From Bifidobacterium breve (GTDB lineage: Bacteria > Actinomycetota > Actinomycetes > Nanopelagicales > Nanopelagicaceae), in the NCBI GenBank assembly GCA_945863115.1, contig CAMAYZ010000006.1, positions 17,350 through 81,349 of the forward strand: DNA of 64,000 bases. Reading direction: 5' to 3'. The translations under genes were made by a program, and so were the position numbers. A model generated the notes under the pieces. The model made no database searches, was not told the DNA's origin, and worked only from the letters and a program-made list of their open reading frames with translations. Shown piece by piece: positions 1-8,485 of the stretch; position 1 is the stretch's first letter; each line of letters starts with the position of its first letter.

Positions 1-2
1 AA

Positions 3-158
3 AGTTGGATAATTTGGGTGATAGTAGACCTCGTTTACACCTACCAATATTGGAATGGCAAAAATTATTTAACTGCAATTCTCTACTTTATTTTCACTCT
101 TATTGCAGTGGCTGGTTGGAAGAGATGGCGTAATGAATCAGCAATTTCAAGAGCTTAA
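3..158 (+). CDS. pnuC: Nicotinamide riboside transporter PnuC, C-terminal fragment cut by window edge
   Basis: Frame 3 is open from the left edge to a TAA at 156-158 and gives about 51 residues: a hydrophobic stretch beginning SWIIWVIVDLVYTYQYW, then NYLTAILYFIFTLIAVAGW and the basic tail KRWRNE. This is the layout of the last two membrane helices and end of PnuC proteins, which carry nicotinamide riboside across the inner membrane by facilitated diffusion (family knowledge). The upstream part is outside the window. Its end overlaps the next gene by 26 bases, so the two are probably translationally coupled. Other small vitamin transporters of the same fold are possible but PnuC fits best. Confidence 0.72.
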   Translation, partial: SWIIWVIVDLVYTYQYWNGKNYLTAILYFIFTLIAVAGWKRWRNESAISRA

Positions 159-690
159 GGAGTTATTGCCGCAACTCATTGCAAAATGTGGTGAGTGCAT
201 CGTTATAACAATTGATGGCCCAGCTGGTTCGGGCAAAACAACTCTGGCTAAAGAGTTGGCTTCGGTGCTTGATTCTTGCTACACGATTCATATGGATGAT
301 TTATATGAAGGTTGGGATTCAACACTCACTCCAGAATTAACCAAGAAATTGCAGGCGATTTTAAAAGGTGTAATGACCGAGAACCGAATCAGATTCGTAC
401 CATTCAATTGGTTGCAAAATAATTTCAGCCCTAAGGTGGAATTATCGGCCCCTAAATATTTAATCATTGAAGGCGTTGGATCAGGGCAAATTGCTATCCG
501 GGATTACGTCTCACTATCGCTTTGGATTGAAGTCTTGCCCGACATAGGTTTAGAACGGGTAATCAAACGGGATGGGCCAGCCGTTGCCCAATTCATGCCC
601 GCATTTATAGTGGCGCAAGACATCCATTTTGAGAAAGAAGCGACCAAGAAGAGCGCGGATTACCGCTTAAGTGGGCAGGGCACTGTCTAA
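133..690 (+). CDS. P-loop nucleoside kinase, uridine kinase / NR kinase-like
   Basis: 185-residue soluble protein with a Walker A motif GPAGSGKTT near residues 29-37, a following HMDDLYEGW segment (the substrate-binding Asp region of uridine kinase/NRK-type enzymes) and a basic RVIKRDG lid-like segment near the C terminus. I chose ATG 133 (GGAAGAG ribosome binding site eight bases upstream) over the TTG at 103, which lies inside pnuC. It overlaps the end of pnuC by 26 bases. The family phosphorylates nucleosides or related sugars with ATP; coupling to a nicotinamide riboside importer suggests it traps nicotinamide riboside as NMN, but this is inference from context. Otherwise it would be annotated as a uridine kinase-like ATP-binding protein. 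Confidence 0.8.
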   Translation: MNQQFQELKELLPQLIAKCGECIVITIDGPAGSGKTTLAKELASVLDSCYTIHMDDLYEGWDSTLTPELTKKLQAILKGVMTENRIRFVPFNWLQNNFSPKVELSAPKYLIIEGVGSGQIAIRDYVSLSLWIEVLPDIGLERVIKRDGPAVAQFMPAFIVAQDIHFEKEATKKSADYRLSGQGTV

Positions 691-693
691 GAT
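688..693 (+). promoter_or_regulatory. -10 element of leaderless pknB promoter
   Basis: TAAGAT, six bases before GTG 700, with no Shine-Dalgarno. Its first three bases are the TAA stop codon of the upstream kinase gene. Confidence 0.55.
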
Positions 694-699
694 TTCAGC

Positions 700-2610
700 G
701 TGTCCGACTTAACCGGCGAATTAATCGATAATCGCTACCAGCTTCAACGCGTGGTGGCATCTGGTGGCATGGCCACTATTTATCACGCACTTGATCTTCG
801 ACTTGATCGCCAAGTTGCAGTAAAAATCATGCACCCACATTTAGCAAATGATGAAGATTTTGTTGGCAGATTTATTCGCGAAGCAAAAGCTGCAGCCGCT
901 CTCGCACATCCAAATATTGTTGCAATTCAAGACCAAGGTTGGAACGAAGGTGGAGTTCCTGCAGTCTTTATCGTTATGGAATATATCGAGGGTTTCACGC
1001 TTCGCGATGTTATAGCTGAACAAGGTGCACTTGGTGTCACTGAAAGCTTAAGATATTTTGCGCCAGTTGTTTCGGCTATGTCTGCTGCCCATAAAAATGG
1101 CATTCTTCATCGCGACCTTAAACCTGAGAACATTTTGATATCTAAAGATGGTCGAGTAAAGGTTGCAGATTTTGGCCTGGCTAAGGGACCGCAATTAGGA
1201 GCGACTTTAACTGTTGAATCAAGCGTGATTCTGGGAAGTGTTTCCTATTTATCGCCAGAACAAGTTCAGCGCGGGCTATCTGATATGCGCAGCGATGTGT
1301 ATTCCTTAGGAATAGTTCTCTTTGAAATGTTGACTGGCAAGAAACCATTTGATGGAGAAAGTCCGATTCAAATCGCCTATATGCATGTAAATGAAAATGT
1401 GATGGCACCCTCGACGTTGAATTCAAATATCCCACCAGAGCTTGATGAAATAGTCTTAAAGGCAACAGCGAATAATCCCGACAAGCGATTTAAAGATGCC
1501 GGAGCCTTGCAGGAACAGATTCTCTCATTGCTCGCTAAATTGGACCCAAATAGAAGGCAGATGAGTCTTGAACTAGATATCCCTATTCCCAAGGCAAAAA
1601 CTTCGAAAAAGAAAAGTGAAAAACGTGGCAAATTAGATATTATTAAAAATATAACAACTCAGTTGGATCTAAAGAGGGGCAACGTTATGCGCGAAACATC
1701 CGGAGCTACCAAGCGAAAGCGTAAAGTTTCTGCCCGCGTAAAACGCAACCGCGCCATAGCGATCCTTATTGTTCTACTCATTGTTGTGACGAGCTGGTAC
1801 AGAATTTCTGGGCCAGGAAACAAGATTGTTGTTCCCTCTCTTGCCGGAATGTCACAAACTCAAGCTGCAAAAACTGTTGCTGAACTAGGCTTAAAAGTTG
1901 AAGTAACTCAAGAAGTATTTAGCGAAGATGTGCCGAAAGGGAAAGTTATAACATCGGATCCTGCCGGAGGCGGCCGAGTTGAGATTGCCGGAACTGTAAA
2001 TCTAATAATTTCAAAGGGTCAAGATCGAATCAAAGTCCCAGATTTAGTTGGCTTAACACTTGAGTCAGCTACTGCTGTCCTAAAAAGTAGTGACCTCAAA
2101 ATTGGACGTGTGAGTGAGAAATTTAGTGAGAACTTTGAGGCTGGGTTACTAATCGACGGAAATCCTTCTAGTGGGTCGCCGGTCAGAAAAGATAGCTCAG
2201 TTGATTTGATAATAAGTAAAGGACTTGAACAAGTTGAGTTAACAAATTTCCAAGGAAAGACAAGTGACCAAGCCCAAAGTGAATTAACAGCGGCCGGGCT
2301 AATTGCTAGCAGCAAATATGAATACAGCGACACAATTCCAATTGGCACAGTCATATCACAAACCCCAAGTGATGTGTCTACTGTTGGCAAAGGCGAGAAG
2401 ATTACTCTTGTCATCTCCAAGGGGCCTTCTAAGATTTTTATTCCTAATGTTTATTCCCTATCAAAACTGGCTGCAACAAAAATCTTGGAAGATCTAGGTT
2501 TTAAAGTTGAATTCAAATACATCGCCAAAAAGAAATCGGTTACGAATATTTCGCCAAAATCTGGCACTGCCGTCTCCCCCGGATCGACCGTAACGATTAC
2601 TTTAGGGTAA
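700..2610 (+). CDS. pknB: PASTA-domain Ser/Thr protein kinase, PknB type
   Basis: 636-residue membrane kinase. Residues 12-275 form a Hanks kinase: Gly loop SGGMATIYH (21-29), VAVKIM with catalytic Lys42, HRDLKPENI with Asp139, DFG at 157-159 and the APE-like SYLSPEQ. A basic juxtamembrane linker (about 295-350) precedes one membrane helix (351-367), followed by four extracellular PASTA repeats (about 375-440, 441-508, 509-575, 576-636). PASTA domains bind muropeptides or lipid II and the kinase adjusts cell-wall synthesis and division (family knowledge). Start GTG 700 is preceded by TAAGAT at six bases, so the mRNA is probably leaderless. It is not next to rodA/pbpA/fhaB, unlike the pknB cluster of many actinobacteria, so it may be the single PASTA kinase or a second copy. 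Confidence 0.95.
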   Translation: MSDLTGELIDNRYQLQRVVASGGMATIYHALDLRLDRQVAVKIMHPHLANDEDFVGRFIREAKAAAALAHPNIVAIQDQGWNEGGVPAVFIVMEYIEGFTLRDVIAEQGALGVTESLRYFAPVVSAMSAAHKNGILHRDLKPENILISKDGRVKVADFGLAKGPQLGATLTVESSVILGSVSYLSPEQVQRGLSDMRSDVYSLGIVLFEMLTGKKPFDGESPIQIAYMHVNENVMAPSTLNSNIPPELDEIVLKATANNPDKRFKDAGALQEQILSLLAKLDPNRRQMSLELDIPIPKAKTSKKKSEKRGKLDIIKNITTQLDLKRGNVMRETSGATKRKRKVSARVKRNRAIAILIVLLIVVTSWYRISGPGNKIVVPSLAGMSQTQAAKTVAELGLKVEVTQEVFSEDVPKGKVITSDPAGGGRVEIAGTVNLIISKGQDRIKVPDLVGLTLESATAVLKSSDLKIGRVSEKFSENFEAGLLIDGNPSSGSPVRKDSSVDLIISKGLEQVELTNFQGKTSDQAQSELTAAGLIASSKYEYSDTIPIGTVISQTPSDVSTVGKGEKITLVISKGPSKIFIPNVYSLSKLAATKILEDLGFKVEFKYIAKKKSVTNISPKSGTAVSPGSTVTITLG

Positions 2611-2629
2611 CTATTCGTCTGTTATGAGT

Positions 2630-2635
2630 TAGGGT
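2630..2635 (+). promoter_or_regulatory. -10 element of leaderless nfo promoter
   Basis: TAGGGT, six bases before ATG 2642; this decides the start against the in-frame TTG at 2636. Confidence 0.5.
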
Positions 2636-2641
2636 TTGCCA

Positions 2642-3514
2642 ATGGTCAGCCCAAGAAAACTCCCACGACTGGGCGCGCACACTCCGACTTCAGGCGGTAT
2701 GGCAAAGCGTTCAATTGCATATGCGCAAGAAGTAAAAGCGGAAGCTATTCAAGTATTTGCCTCTAACCCTCGTGGTTGGGCGATGCCGGATGCAAATGTT
2801 GAAGCCGATACTTTATTTCGGGATAAAGCTTTAGAGCTTGATATCGAAACTTATGTTCATGCACCTTTCCTTATTAATTTGGGCTCGCCAACTGTTGCTA
2901 CTTATGAAATTTCAGTTGCATCAACCGCATACTCGCTTCGCCGCGCTCGGGAAATCGGATCAAAAGGTGTAGTTGTTCATACTGGATCTGCAGTAGATGC
3001 TGATTATGTTGATAAGGCGTGGAAGCAGATAAAAAAAGGCGTAATGCCAGTGTTGAATAAGTTAAAAGAAGACGATCCCTGGTTGCTACTCGAACCCACA
3101 GCTGGTCAAGGTCAATCTTTAGTTAAGAAATTAGATGATCTTCTTTATTATTTTGAAGCTTTGGAATGGCATCCTAAAGTTGGCGTCTGTTTGGATACCT
3201 GTCACGTATTTGCTGCTGGACATGACATTGCGAAAAAGGGTGGAATGACCGAGACTCTCGACTTGCTAGTTAAGTTGGTTGGGATTGAACGGATAAAACT
3301 TATTCATACAAATGATTCAATGGATGTTTGTGGCGCCCTTAAAGATCGCCATCAAAATCTAGGTGACGGCGAGATTGGTTTAAAAGCTTTCGAAGAATTA
3401 CTGGCCCATCCCGTTGCCCAAAGTGCGCCATTGATTCTTGAAACTCCGGGCATGGAAGAGAAGCACGGCGAAGAGATTGCACTCTTATCGAAAATGAGAG
3501 CCAAGATTAAGTGA
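2642..3514 (+). CDS. nfo: Deoxyribonuclease IV (AP endonuclease, EndoIV family)
   Basis: 290-residue TIM-barrel enzyme that cuts 5' of abasic sites in base-excision repair using three metal ions. The family metal-ligand motifs are present in order: GAHTPTSGG near the N terminus, HTGS, LLEPTAGQG, CLDTCHVFAAGHD, IHTNDS, DRHQNLGDGEIG and LETPG. Length is normal for the family (280-300). ATG 2642 is chosen because TAGGGT lies six bases upstream and the alternative TTG 2636 has no usable signal. The stop overlaps the next gene by four bases (GTGA), so nfo and the EamA exporter and threonine aldolase form one coupled transcript. Other alkylation/abasic repair genes in the window are ogt and alkD. 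Confidence 0.93.
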   Translation: MVSPRKLPRLGAHTPTSGGMAKRSIAYAQEVKAEAIQVFASNPRGWAMPDANVEADTLFRDKALELDIETYVHAPFLINLGSPTVATYEISVASTAYSLRRAREIGSKGVVVHTGSAVDADYVDKAWKQIKKGVMPVLNKLKEDDPWLLLEPTAGQGQSLVKKLDDLLYYFEALEWHPKVGVCLDTCHVFAAGHDIAKKGGMTETLDLLVKLVGIERIKLIHTNDSMDVCGALKDRHQNLGDGEIGLKAFEELLAHPVAQSAPLILETPGMEEKHGEEIALLSKMRAKIK

Positions 3515-4380
3515 AAGATAGCAAAGTATTTTCTTCAGTAGCTCTGATGGCCGTTGCAGCAATTTGGGGCAGTGCTTTTCTCTCTATGAAGGGCACGCTG
3601 GAACGCCTTGATGTAAATTCATTTCTTACTTGGAGATTTGCCATTGCCACACTCTTATTAATTGCGATTCGTCCATCAGTTCTAAAGAAAATTGATACAC
3701 CCTTCTTAAAGAAGGGTGTATTACTAGGAATATTTCTAAGCAGTGGATATATCTTTCAGTCCTTTGGGCTAACGCTAACTACGGTATCAAATACCGGATT
3801 TATCACTGGCTTATATGTAGTTCTAACCCCAATGGTTGCTGCGGTAATTCTGCGAAATAACATCACCATGGTCGAATGGTTTGCCGTTTTGGTTGCAACG
3901 GTTGGTCTTGCGCTTCTCTCTTTCAATGGATTTAAATTTGGCCTTGGTGAATTTTTAGTTCTGATATCTGCTCTTCTCTTCGCCTTCCATATTGTTGGCC
4001 TCGGTGAATGGTCGAAAGGACTTGATACCTACGCGCTTACAGTTCTCCAACTTGGAACCTGTGCTGTGGTTACGTTTTTTGCAAGTTTCAAAAGTGGGTT
4101 CAAGGTTCCACCTGATTCCGGAGTTTGGTGGTCAATTATCTACACTGCGATATTCGCAACGGCTCTGGCATTCATAGTCCAAACTTGGGCGCAATCCTTC
4201 ATTGCACCATCAACAGTTGGTGTTATCTTGGCGGCCGAAGTTGTTTTCGCAGCAGGATTTGGAATTTGGCTTCTTGATGAGCCTGTGACTCTTCGAATTG
4301 CACTTGGTGGTTTGCTTGTCCTCGCCTCTATGTATTTAATTATTCTGCTTGACCAGAGGAAAGAGAGTGCAAAATCTTGA
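3511..4380 (+). CDS. EamA/DMT-family transporter
   Basis: 289 residues with about ten hydrophobic helices arranged as two EamA halves; the first half begins AIWGSAFLSMKG, a typical EamA start, and the second contains the EPVTL motif near the C terminus. Members export metabolites such as amino acids or purines; substrate cannot be read from sequence. GTG 3511 overlaps the nfo stop by four bases, and the TGA stop overlaps the TTG start of threonine aldolase, so all three are translationally coupled. Sitting directly before threonine aldolase makes threonine or glycine a reasonable guess for substrate, which is inference only. A second EamA gene lies at 10858-11730. Confidence 0.88.
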   Translation: MKDSKVFSSVALMAVAAIWGSAFLSMKGTLERLDVNSFLTWRFAIATLLLIAIRPSVLKKIDTPFLKKGVLLGIFLSSGYIFQSFGLTLTTVSNTGFITGLYVVLTPMVAAVILRNNITMVEWFAVLVATVGLALLSFNGFKFGLGEFLVLISALLFAFHIVGLGEWSKGLDTYALTVLQLGTCAVVTFFASFKSGFKVPPDSGVWWSIIYTAIFATALAFIVQTWAQSFIAPSTVGVILAAEVVFAAGFGIWLLDEPVTLRIALGGLLVLASMYLIILLDQRKESAKS

Positions 4381-5429
4381 GCCAAGTATCCGACTTCAGA
4401 TCCGACACCGTAACAAAGCCATCGCCCGAGATGATTGAGGCTATGTCATCGGCGATTGTTGGCGATGATGTTTTTGAAGATGATCCCACGGTTAACGCTC
4501 TGGAGAAAAGAGTTGCACAAATGTTTGGCAAGGAAGCTGCGCTCTTTGCAGCCACCGGTTCACTAACCAATCAACTTGCTATTCGCTCATTAGTTAAACC
4601 GGGTGAAGAATTATTAACTGAATTAACTTCACATATTGTTCGGGCAGAACTTGGTGCTGGTGCAACATTCAGTGGAATCACAACACGAACTTGGGAAGGC
4701 CATCGGGGATCCTTCAAGGCGAGTGAAGTAATGCGAATTGCTTCCCCAGATGCTGGCCCATATTTAGTATCAACCAAGGCAATCGCAATTGAGAATTCTC
4801 ATAATTTTGGTGGCGGCTATGTTCAATCTTTCGATGAGATTAAAGAACTTCGGAAAGCAAGTTCTGCCGTCGGAATAAACATGCACCTCGATGGTGCAAG
4901 AATTTGGAACGCTCATGTCGCAAGTGGAGTCGCGCTTAAAAACATTGGTGCGCAGTTCGACACAATCAGTATCTGTTTCTCAAAGGGGCTAGGCGCACCA
5001 ATCGGCTCAGCAGTGCTTTCAACGTCAGAACGCATCGCTGATTCACGAATTTGGCGCAAGCGATACGGTGGCGGAATGCGCCAAGTCGGTTTCCTGGCAG
5101 CAGCAGCAAATTATGCTCTCGATAACAATATTTCAAGGCTAAAAATTGATCATGTGAATGCAAAGGCGATAGCTGAAGCTTGCGCCGCAATCTCCCCTAC
5201 TCTCATCGATTCAACCAGTGTGGAAACAAATATTGTTGCTCTAAATTTATCTGGCACTTCAATCACGGCCAATGAATTGAATAATCAATTGAAGGAAGCG
5301 GGAATTCTAGCTGCCGCACTCGGACCAAAGTTTCTTAGAATCGTAACGCACCTGGATATTTCTGAAACAGATATGACGAAAATCCTTGATGTGCTTCCTA
5401 AATTACTTAAGCGCGCCCTCGTGGCGTAA
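4377..5429 (+). CDS. ltaE: Low-specificity L-threonine aldolase
   Basis: 350-residue PLP enzyme of fold type I that splits L-threonine or allo-threonine into glycine and acetaldehyde. Visible motifs: N-terminal DFRSDTVTKPSPEM, DDVFEDDPTVNALE (cofactor and substrate contacts), the HLDGARIWNA segment with the PLP-binding Asp, and SICFSKGLGAPIGS with the Schiff-base lysine. Length is typical. It starts with TTG 4377 inside the TTGA overlap with the EamA exporter. Its 3' end overlaps the convergent ogt gene by 27 bases, an example of the tight packing of this genome. Confidence 0.92.
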   Translation: MSQVSDFRSDTVTKPSPEMIEAMSSAIVGDDVFEDDPTVNALEKRVAQMFGKEAALFAATGSLTNQLAIRSLVKPGEELLTELTSHIVRAELGAGATFSGITTRTWEGHRGSFKASEVMRIASPDAGPYLVSTKAIAIENSHNFGGGYVQSFDEIKELRKASSAVGINMHLDGARIWNAHVASGVALKNIGAQFDTISICFSKGLGAPIGSAVLSTSERIADSRIWRKRYGGGMRQVGFLAAAANYALDNNISRLKIDHVNAKAIAEACAAISPTLIDSTSVETNIVALNLSGTSITANELNNQLKEAGILAAALGPKFLRIVTHLDISETDMTKILDVLPKLLKRALVA

Positions 5430-5897
5430 CAGCCAATCCTTTACTTCTAAACCATAACCATAATTTCCCAGCGCTCCCCCAGTTTTAATCACTCTGTGGC
5501 ACGGGATAATTGGTGCAATTAAATTTCTAGCGCATGCAGTTCCAGCTGCGCGAACAGCGCTAGGTGAGCCAGCTCTTCCTGCTAAATCTGAATAGGACCA
5601 AGTTTTGCCAACCGGAATCTTGCGCATGGCTTTCCATACCTCTTGTGAAAATTCTGCACCAGGCTGTCTAACCTTTATGCCACCAAAAGCTGTTAAATCA
5701 CCATCGAAATAATCTTTAACTAAATCAGTAATAATTGGAATGCTTTTCACGCTTTTAACTTCACGCTTCTGATCTGCGCTATCCATTCGCTCAAATAAAT
5801 CCTTGAAGTTTCTAAAGCCAGCAGCAAGGAGAATATGTTCGTCACTTACAAGAAAAAGTTCCCCAACCGGGGTCTTGTGAGTTGCCTGAAAGAGCAT
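5403..5897 (-). CDS. ogt: O6-methylguanine-DNA methyltransferase
   Basis: 164-residue suicide repair protein that moves methyl groups from O6-methylguanine or O4-methylthymine to its own cysteine. The active-site motif IIPCHRVIKTGG is present near residue 137, preceded by the DNA-binding region AVRAAGTACARN (helix with the Arg finger). The N-terminal half is the divergent RNase H-like domain of Ogt. No Ada-type metal domain is present. Start ATG 5897 lies six bases after TAGCCT, so it is probably transcribed without a leader. The 3' end overlaps the convergent threonine aldolase by 27 bases. Confidence 0.92.
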   Translation of the reverse strand: MLFQATHKTPVGELFLVSDEHILLAAGFRNFKDLFERMDSADQKREVKSVKSIPIITDLVKDYFDGDLTAFGGIKVRQPGAEFSQEVWKAMRKIPVGKTWSYSDLAGRAGSPSAVRAAGTACARNLIAPIIPCHRVIKTGGALGNYGYGLEVKDWLLRHEGALK

Positions 5898-5903
5898 CCC
5901 ATA

Positions 5904-5909
5904 AGGCTA
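5904..5909 (-). promoter_or_regulatory. -10 element of leaderless ogt promoter
   Basis: TAGCCT on the minus strand, six bases before ATG 5897; no Shine-Dalgarno. Confidence 0.45.
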
Positions 5910-5928
5910 ATACGAAACTAGAAAATAA

Positions 5929-7272
5929 CTAGTGGTCGCGTAACATTTCTGCAACGAGGAAGGCAAGCTCAAGGGATTGGGTGTGGTTCAAGCGCGGGTC
6001 ACAAGCGCTTTCATAGCGAGTTGCTAAGTCAGATTCCAGAATCTGTTCGCCACCGCCAACACACTCAGTTACGTCATCTCCAGTTAATTCAATATGAATA
6101 CCGCCGGGATGTGTGCCCAGTGCCTTATGTACTTCAAAGAAGCCACGAACTTCATCCATAACATCATCAAATTTACGGGTCTTGTAACCACTTGGAGCTT
6201 CGTAAGTATTTCCGTGCATTGGATCGCAGACCCAGAGAACTTTTGCGCCAGAATCAGTAACTGCCTTTACAAGTGCTGGTAGCTTTTCGCGAATAAGTGA
6301 TGCGCCCATACGAGTAATAAAAGTTAAGCGCCCTGGTTCATTATTTGGATTGAGCATCTTGATCATCGCAAGTGCATCTTCGACTGTGCTCTTTGGCCCA
6401 AGTTTGATACCGATTGGATTTTGAATCTTTGATGCAAAGTCCATGTGTGCGCCATCTAATTGTCTTGTGCGTTCACCAATCCAGACAAAGTGCGCCGATA
6501 CGTCATAAGGTAAATCTGTTCTGGAATCGATTCTGGTTAGTGCCTTTTCATATTCCAAAATCAAAGCTTCGTGCGATGAATAGAAATCAACAGTCTTAAA
6601 TGCATCTGGATCTACTCCGGCTGATGCCATGAAATCTAAGGAACGACCAATCTCACTTGCCATCTGCTCGTAGCGCGCACCGAAGCGTGGATCCTTGGCA
6701 AAACCTTTATTCCATTCATGAACTCTGCGGATATCAGCAAAACCACCTTGAGTAAATGCGCGAACTAAGTTGAGAGTTGATGAAGAGGTGTTGTAAACCT
6801 GAACTAATCTCTGTGGATTAGGAGTGCGTGCTTCAAGTGTGAAAGCTAAATCATTTACCGCATCACCGCGGTAAGCCGGAAGTGTTACATCGCCACGTGT
6901 TTCAGTATCGCTGCTGCGTGGCTTTGCAAATTGCCCAGCCATGCGGCCAACTTTGATTACCGGAAGACTTGCGAAATATTGAAGAACTGCTGCCATCTGT
7001 AAAATTGTTTTGATTCGGTTTCTAATTGAATCTGCAGTTGCAGCTTCAAAAGTTTCGGCGCAATCTCCGCCTTGTAACCAGAAAGCTTTTCCTTCTTGGG
7101 CAATTGCAATTCGCGCTTTAAGACTGTCACATTCGCCCGCGAAAACTAGTGGTGGCAACTTGCGAAGAGTCTCAACTGCCTTAGTAACTTCAGGACCATT
7201 CACTCCACCAGGCCATTGCGGTTGTTGCGCAGCCACTAGGCCCGGAGTAAAGAGCGAATCGGTATTCATCAT
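5929..7272 (-). CDS. aroG: 3-deoxy-7-phosphoheptulonate synthase, class II
   Basis: 447-residue class II (plant/mycobacterial type) DAHP synthase, catalysing PEP plus erythrose 4-phosphate to DAHP, the first step of the shikimate pathway. Recognisable segments are PPLVFAGECDSL, KAFWLQGGDCAE, VGRMAGQFAKPRS, the ADIRRVHEWN region, FITRMG and VLWVCDPMHGNT, with the metal/PEP-binding Cys, His, Glu and Asp residues expected for the class. Length matches the family (about 450-465). Two ATG codons are adjacent (7272 and 7269); TAAAAT lies seven bases upstream of the first, and a GAGG sequence also lies just before it. No other aromatic-pathway gene is adjacent. Confidence 0.94.
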   Translation of the reverse strand: MMNTDSLFTPGLVAAQQPQWPGGVNGPEVTKAVETLRKLPPLVFAGECDSLKARIAIAQEGKAFWLQGGDCAETFEAATADSIRNRIKTILQMAAVLQYFASLPVIKVGRMAGQFAKPRSSDTETRGDVTLPAYRGDAVNDLAFTLEARTPNPQRLVQVYNTSSSTLNLVRAFTQGGFADIRRVHEWNKGFAKDPRFGARYEQMASEIGRSLDFMASAGVDPDAFKTVDFYSSHEALILEYEKALTRIDSRTDLPYDVSAHFVWIGERTRQLDGAHMDFASKIQNPIGIKLGPKSTVEDALAMIKMLNPNNEPGRLTFITRMGASLIREKLPALVKAVTDSGAKVLWVCDPMHGNTYEAPSGYKTRKFDDVMDEVRGFFEVHKALGTHPGGIHIELTGDDVTECVGGGEQILESDLATRYESACDPRLNHTQSLELAFLVAEMLRDH

Positions 7273-7323
7273 GTCCTCAATTTTAGTGAAGTAGGGGAAG
7301 TTGGTGCGACCTAATTAATCAAT

Positions 7324-8349
7324 TTATCCGAAGAAGACCTGGGCTTCAGCGTATAAATCAGGAGTTACTAACTTAAGTTGAGTAGTCGCAGAGGCCAATG
7401 GAACTCGCTCGATCTTGGTCCCGTGAAGTGCAACCATCTTGCCGAAGTCACCTTCGTGAATTGCAGTGATTGCATGCAATCCGAAACGAGTAGCAAGCAC
7501 ACGATCGAATGCAGTTGGTGAACCACCACGTTGAATGTGTCCGAGAACTGATGTGCGAGCTTCTTTGCCAGTCTTCTCTTCAATCTGACCAGCAAGCCAT
7601 TCGCCAATTCCAGATAACTTCACGTGTCCGAAAGAATCTAGTGTTTGATCTTTAACAACCATGTCACCGTCTTGTGGAATTGCACCTTCAGCAATAACAA
7701 TAATTGGTGCATAAGAAGATTCGAATCGAGAGTTAACCCATTCGCAGACCTTGTCCACTGAGAATTTAACTTCTGGAATCAGGATGCAAGAAGCGCCACC
7801 GGCAATACCAGCATGAAGTGCGATCCAGCCAGCATGGCGGCCCATAACTTCAACAATCAAAGCACGGTGATGTGATTCTGCAGTTGTGTGAAGTCGGTCA
7901 ATTGCTTCGACCGCAATATTTACTGAGGTATCAAAACCAAATGTGTAATCTGTATTATTCAAATCGTTATCGATTGTCTTAGGAACGCCGACAACTTTTA
8001 CGCCCAATGAATCAAGCTTCGTCGCGACACCAAGTGTGTCTTCGCCACCGATTGCAACCAGGGCATCGATATTCATCTTTGCGAGGTTTTCTTTAATACG
8101 CTCGACGCCATTTTCGATCTTAAATGGATTTGTGCGAGATGAACCAAGAATTGTTCCGCCGCGAGGCAAGATGCCACGTGTTGTCTTTAGATCCAAAGGC
8201 ATTGTTAAACCTTCTAGTGGACCCTTCCAACCATCACGGAATCCAACAAATTCGTAGCCGTATTCTTTTACACCCTTGCGAACCACTGCACGAATAACAG
8301 CATTTAATCCTGGGCAATCTCCGCCACCTGTTAGGACACCAATACGCAT
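7324..8349 (-). CDS. pfp: 6-phosphofructokinase, pyrophosphate-dependent type
   Basis: 341-residue phosphofructokinase, converting fructose 6-phosphate to the 1,6-bisphosphate. Motifs: GGGDCPGLNAVIR at 8-20, GGEDTLGVA at 101-109, VPKTIDNDLNNTDYTFGFDT from 122, and EVMGRHAGWIA. Two residues decide phosphoryl donor in this family: Gly104/Gly124 (E. coli numbering) go with ATP, Asp104/Lys124 with pyrophosphate. Here GGEDT gives Asp104 and PKTIDND gives Lys124, so a PPi-dependent and therefore reversible enzyme is predicted. ATG 8349 has an AGGAG ribosome binding site. It is divergent from xylulokinase. The gene may be labelled pfkA in automated annotations. Confidence 0.9.
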   Translation of the reverse strand: MRIGVLTGGGDCPGLNAVIRAVVRKGVKEYGYEFVGFRDGWKGPLEGLTMPLDLKTTRGILPRGGTILGSSRTNPFKIENGVERIKENLAKMNIDALVAIGGEDTLGVATKLDSLGVKVVGVPKTIDNDLNNTDYTFGFDTSVNIAVEAIDRLHTTAESHHRALIVEVMGRHAGWIALHAGIAGGASCILIPEVKFSVDKVCEWVNSRFESSYAPIIVIAEGAIPQDGDMVVKDQTLDSFGHVKLSGIGEWLAGQIEEKTGKEARTSVLGHIQRGGSPTAFDRVLATRFGLHAITAIHEGDFGKMVALHGTKIERVPLASATTQLKLVTPDLYAEAQVFFG

Positions 8350-8485
8350 CTTTACTCCTGATTTAATTATTAATAGCGTTATAAAAACTATTTGGGCTGG
8401 TCAACTTTGACTGTCGAAGTCTACCCTCCGCTTAGAGGTGGTTAAATCATCCCCTAGAGTCTTGAGCAAAATGTCTGGAGTAAAA

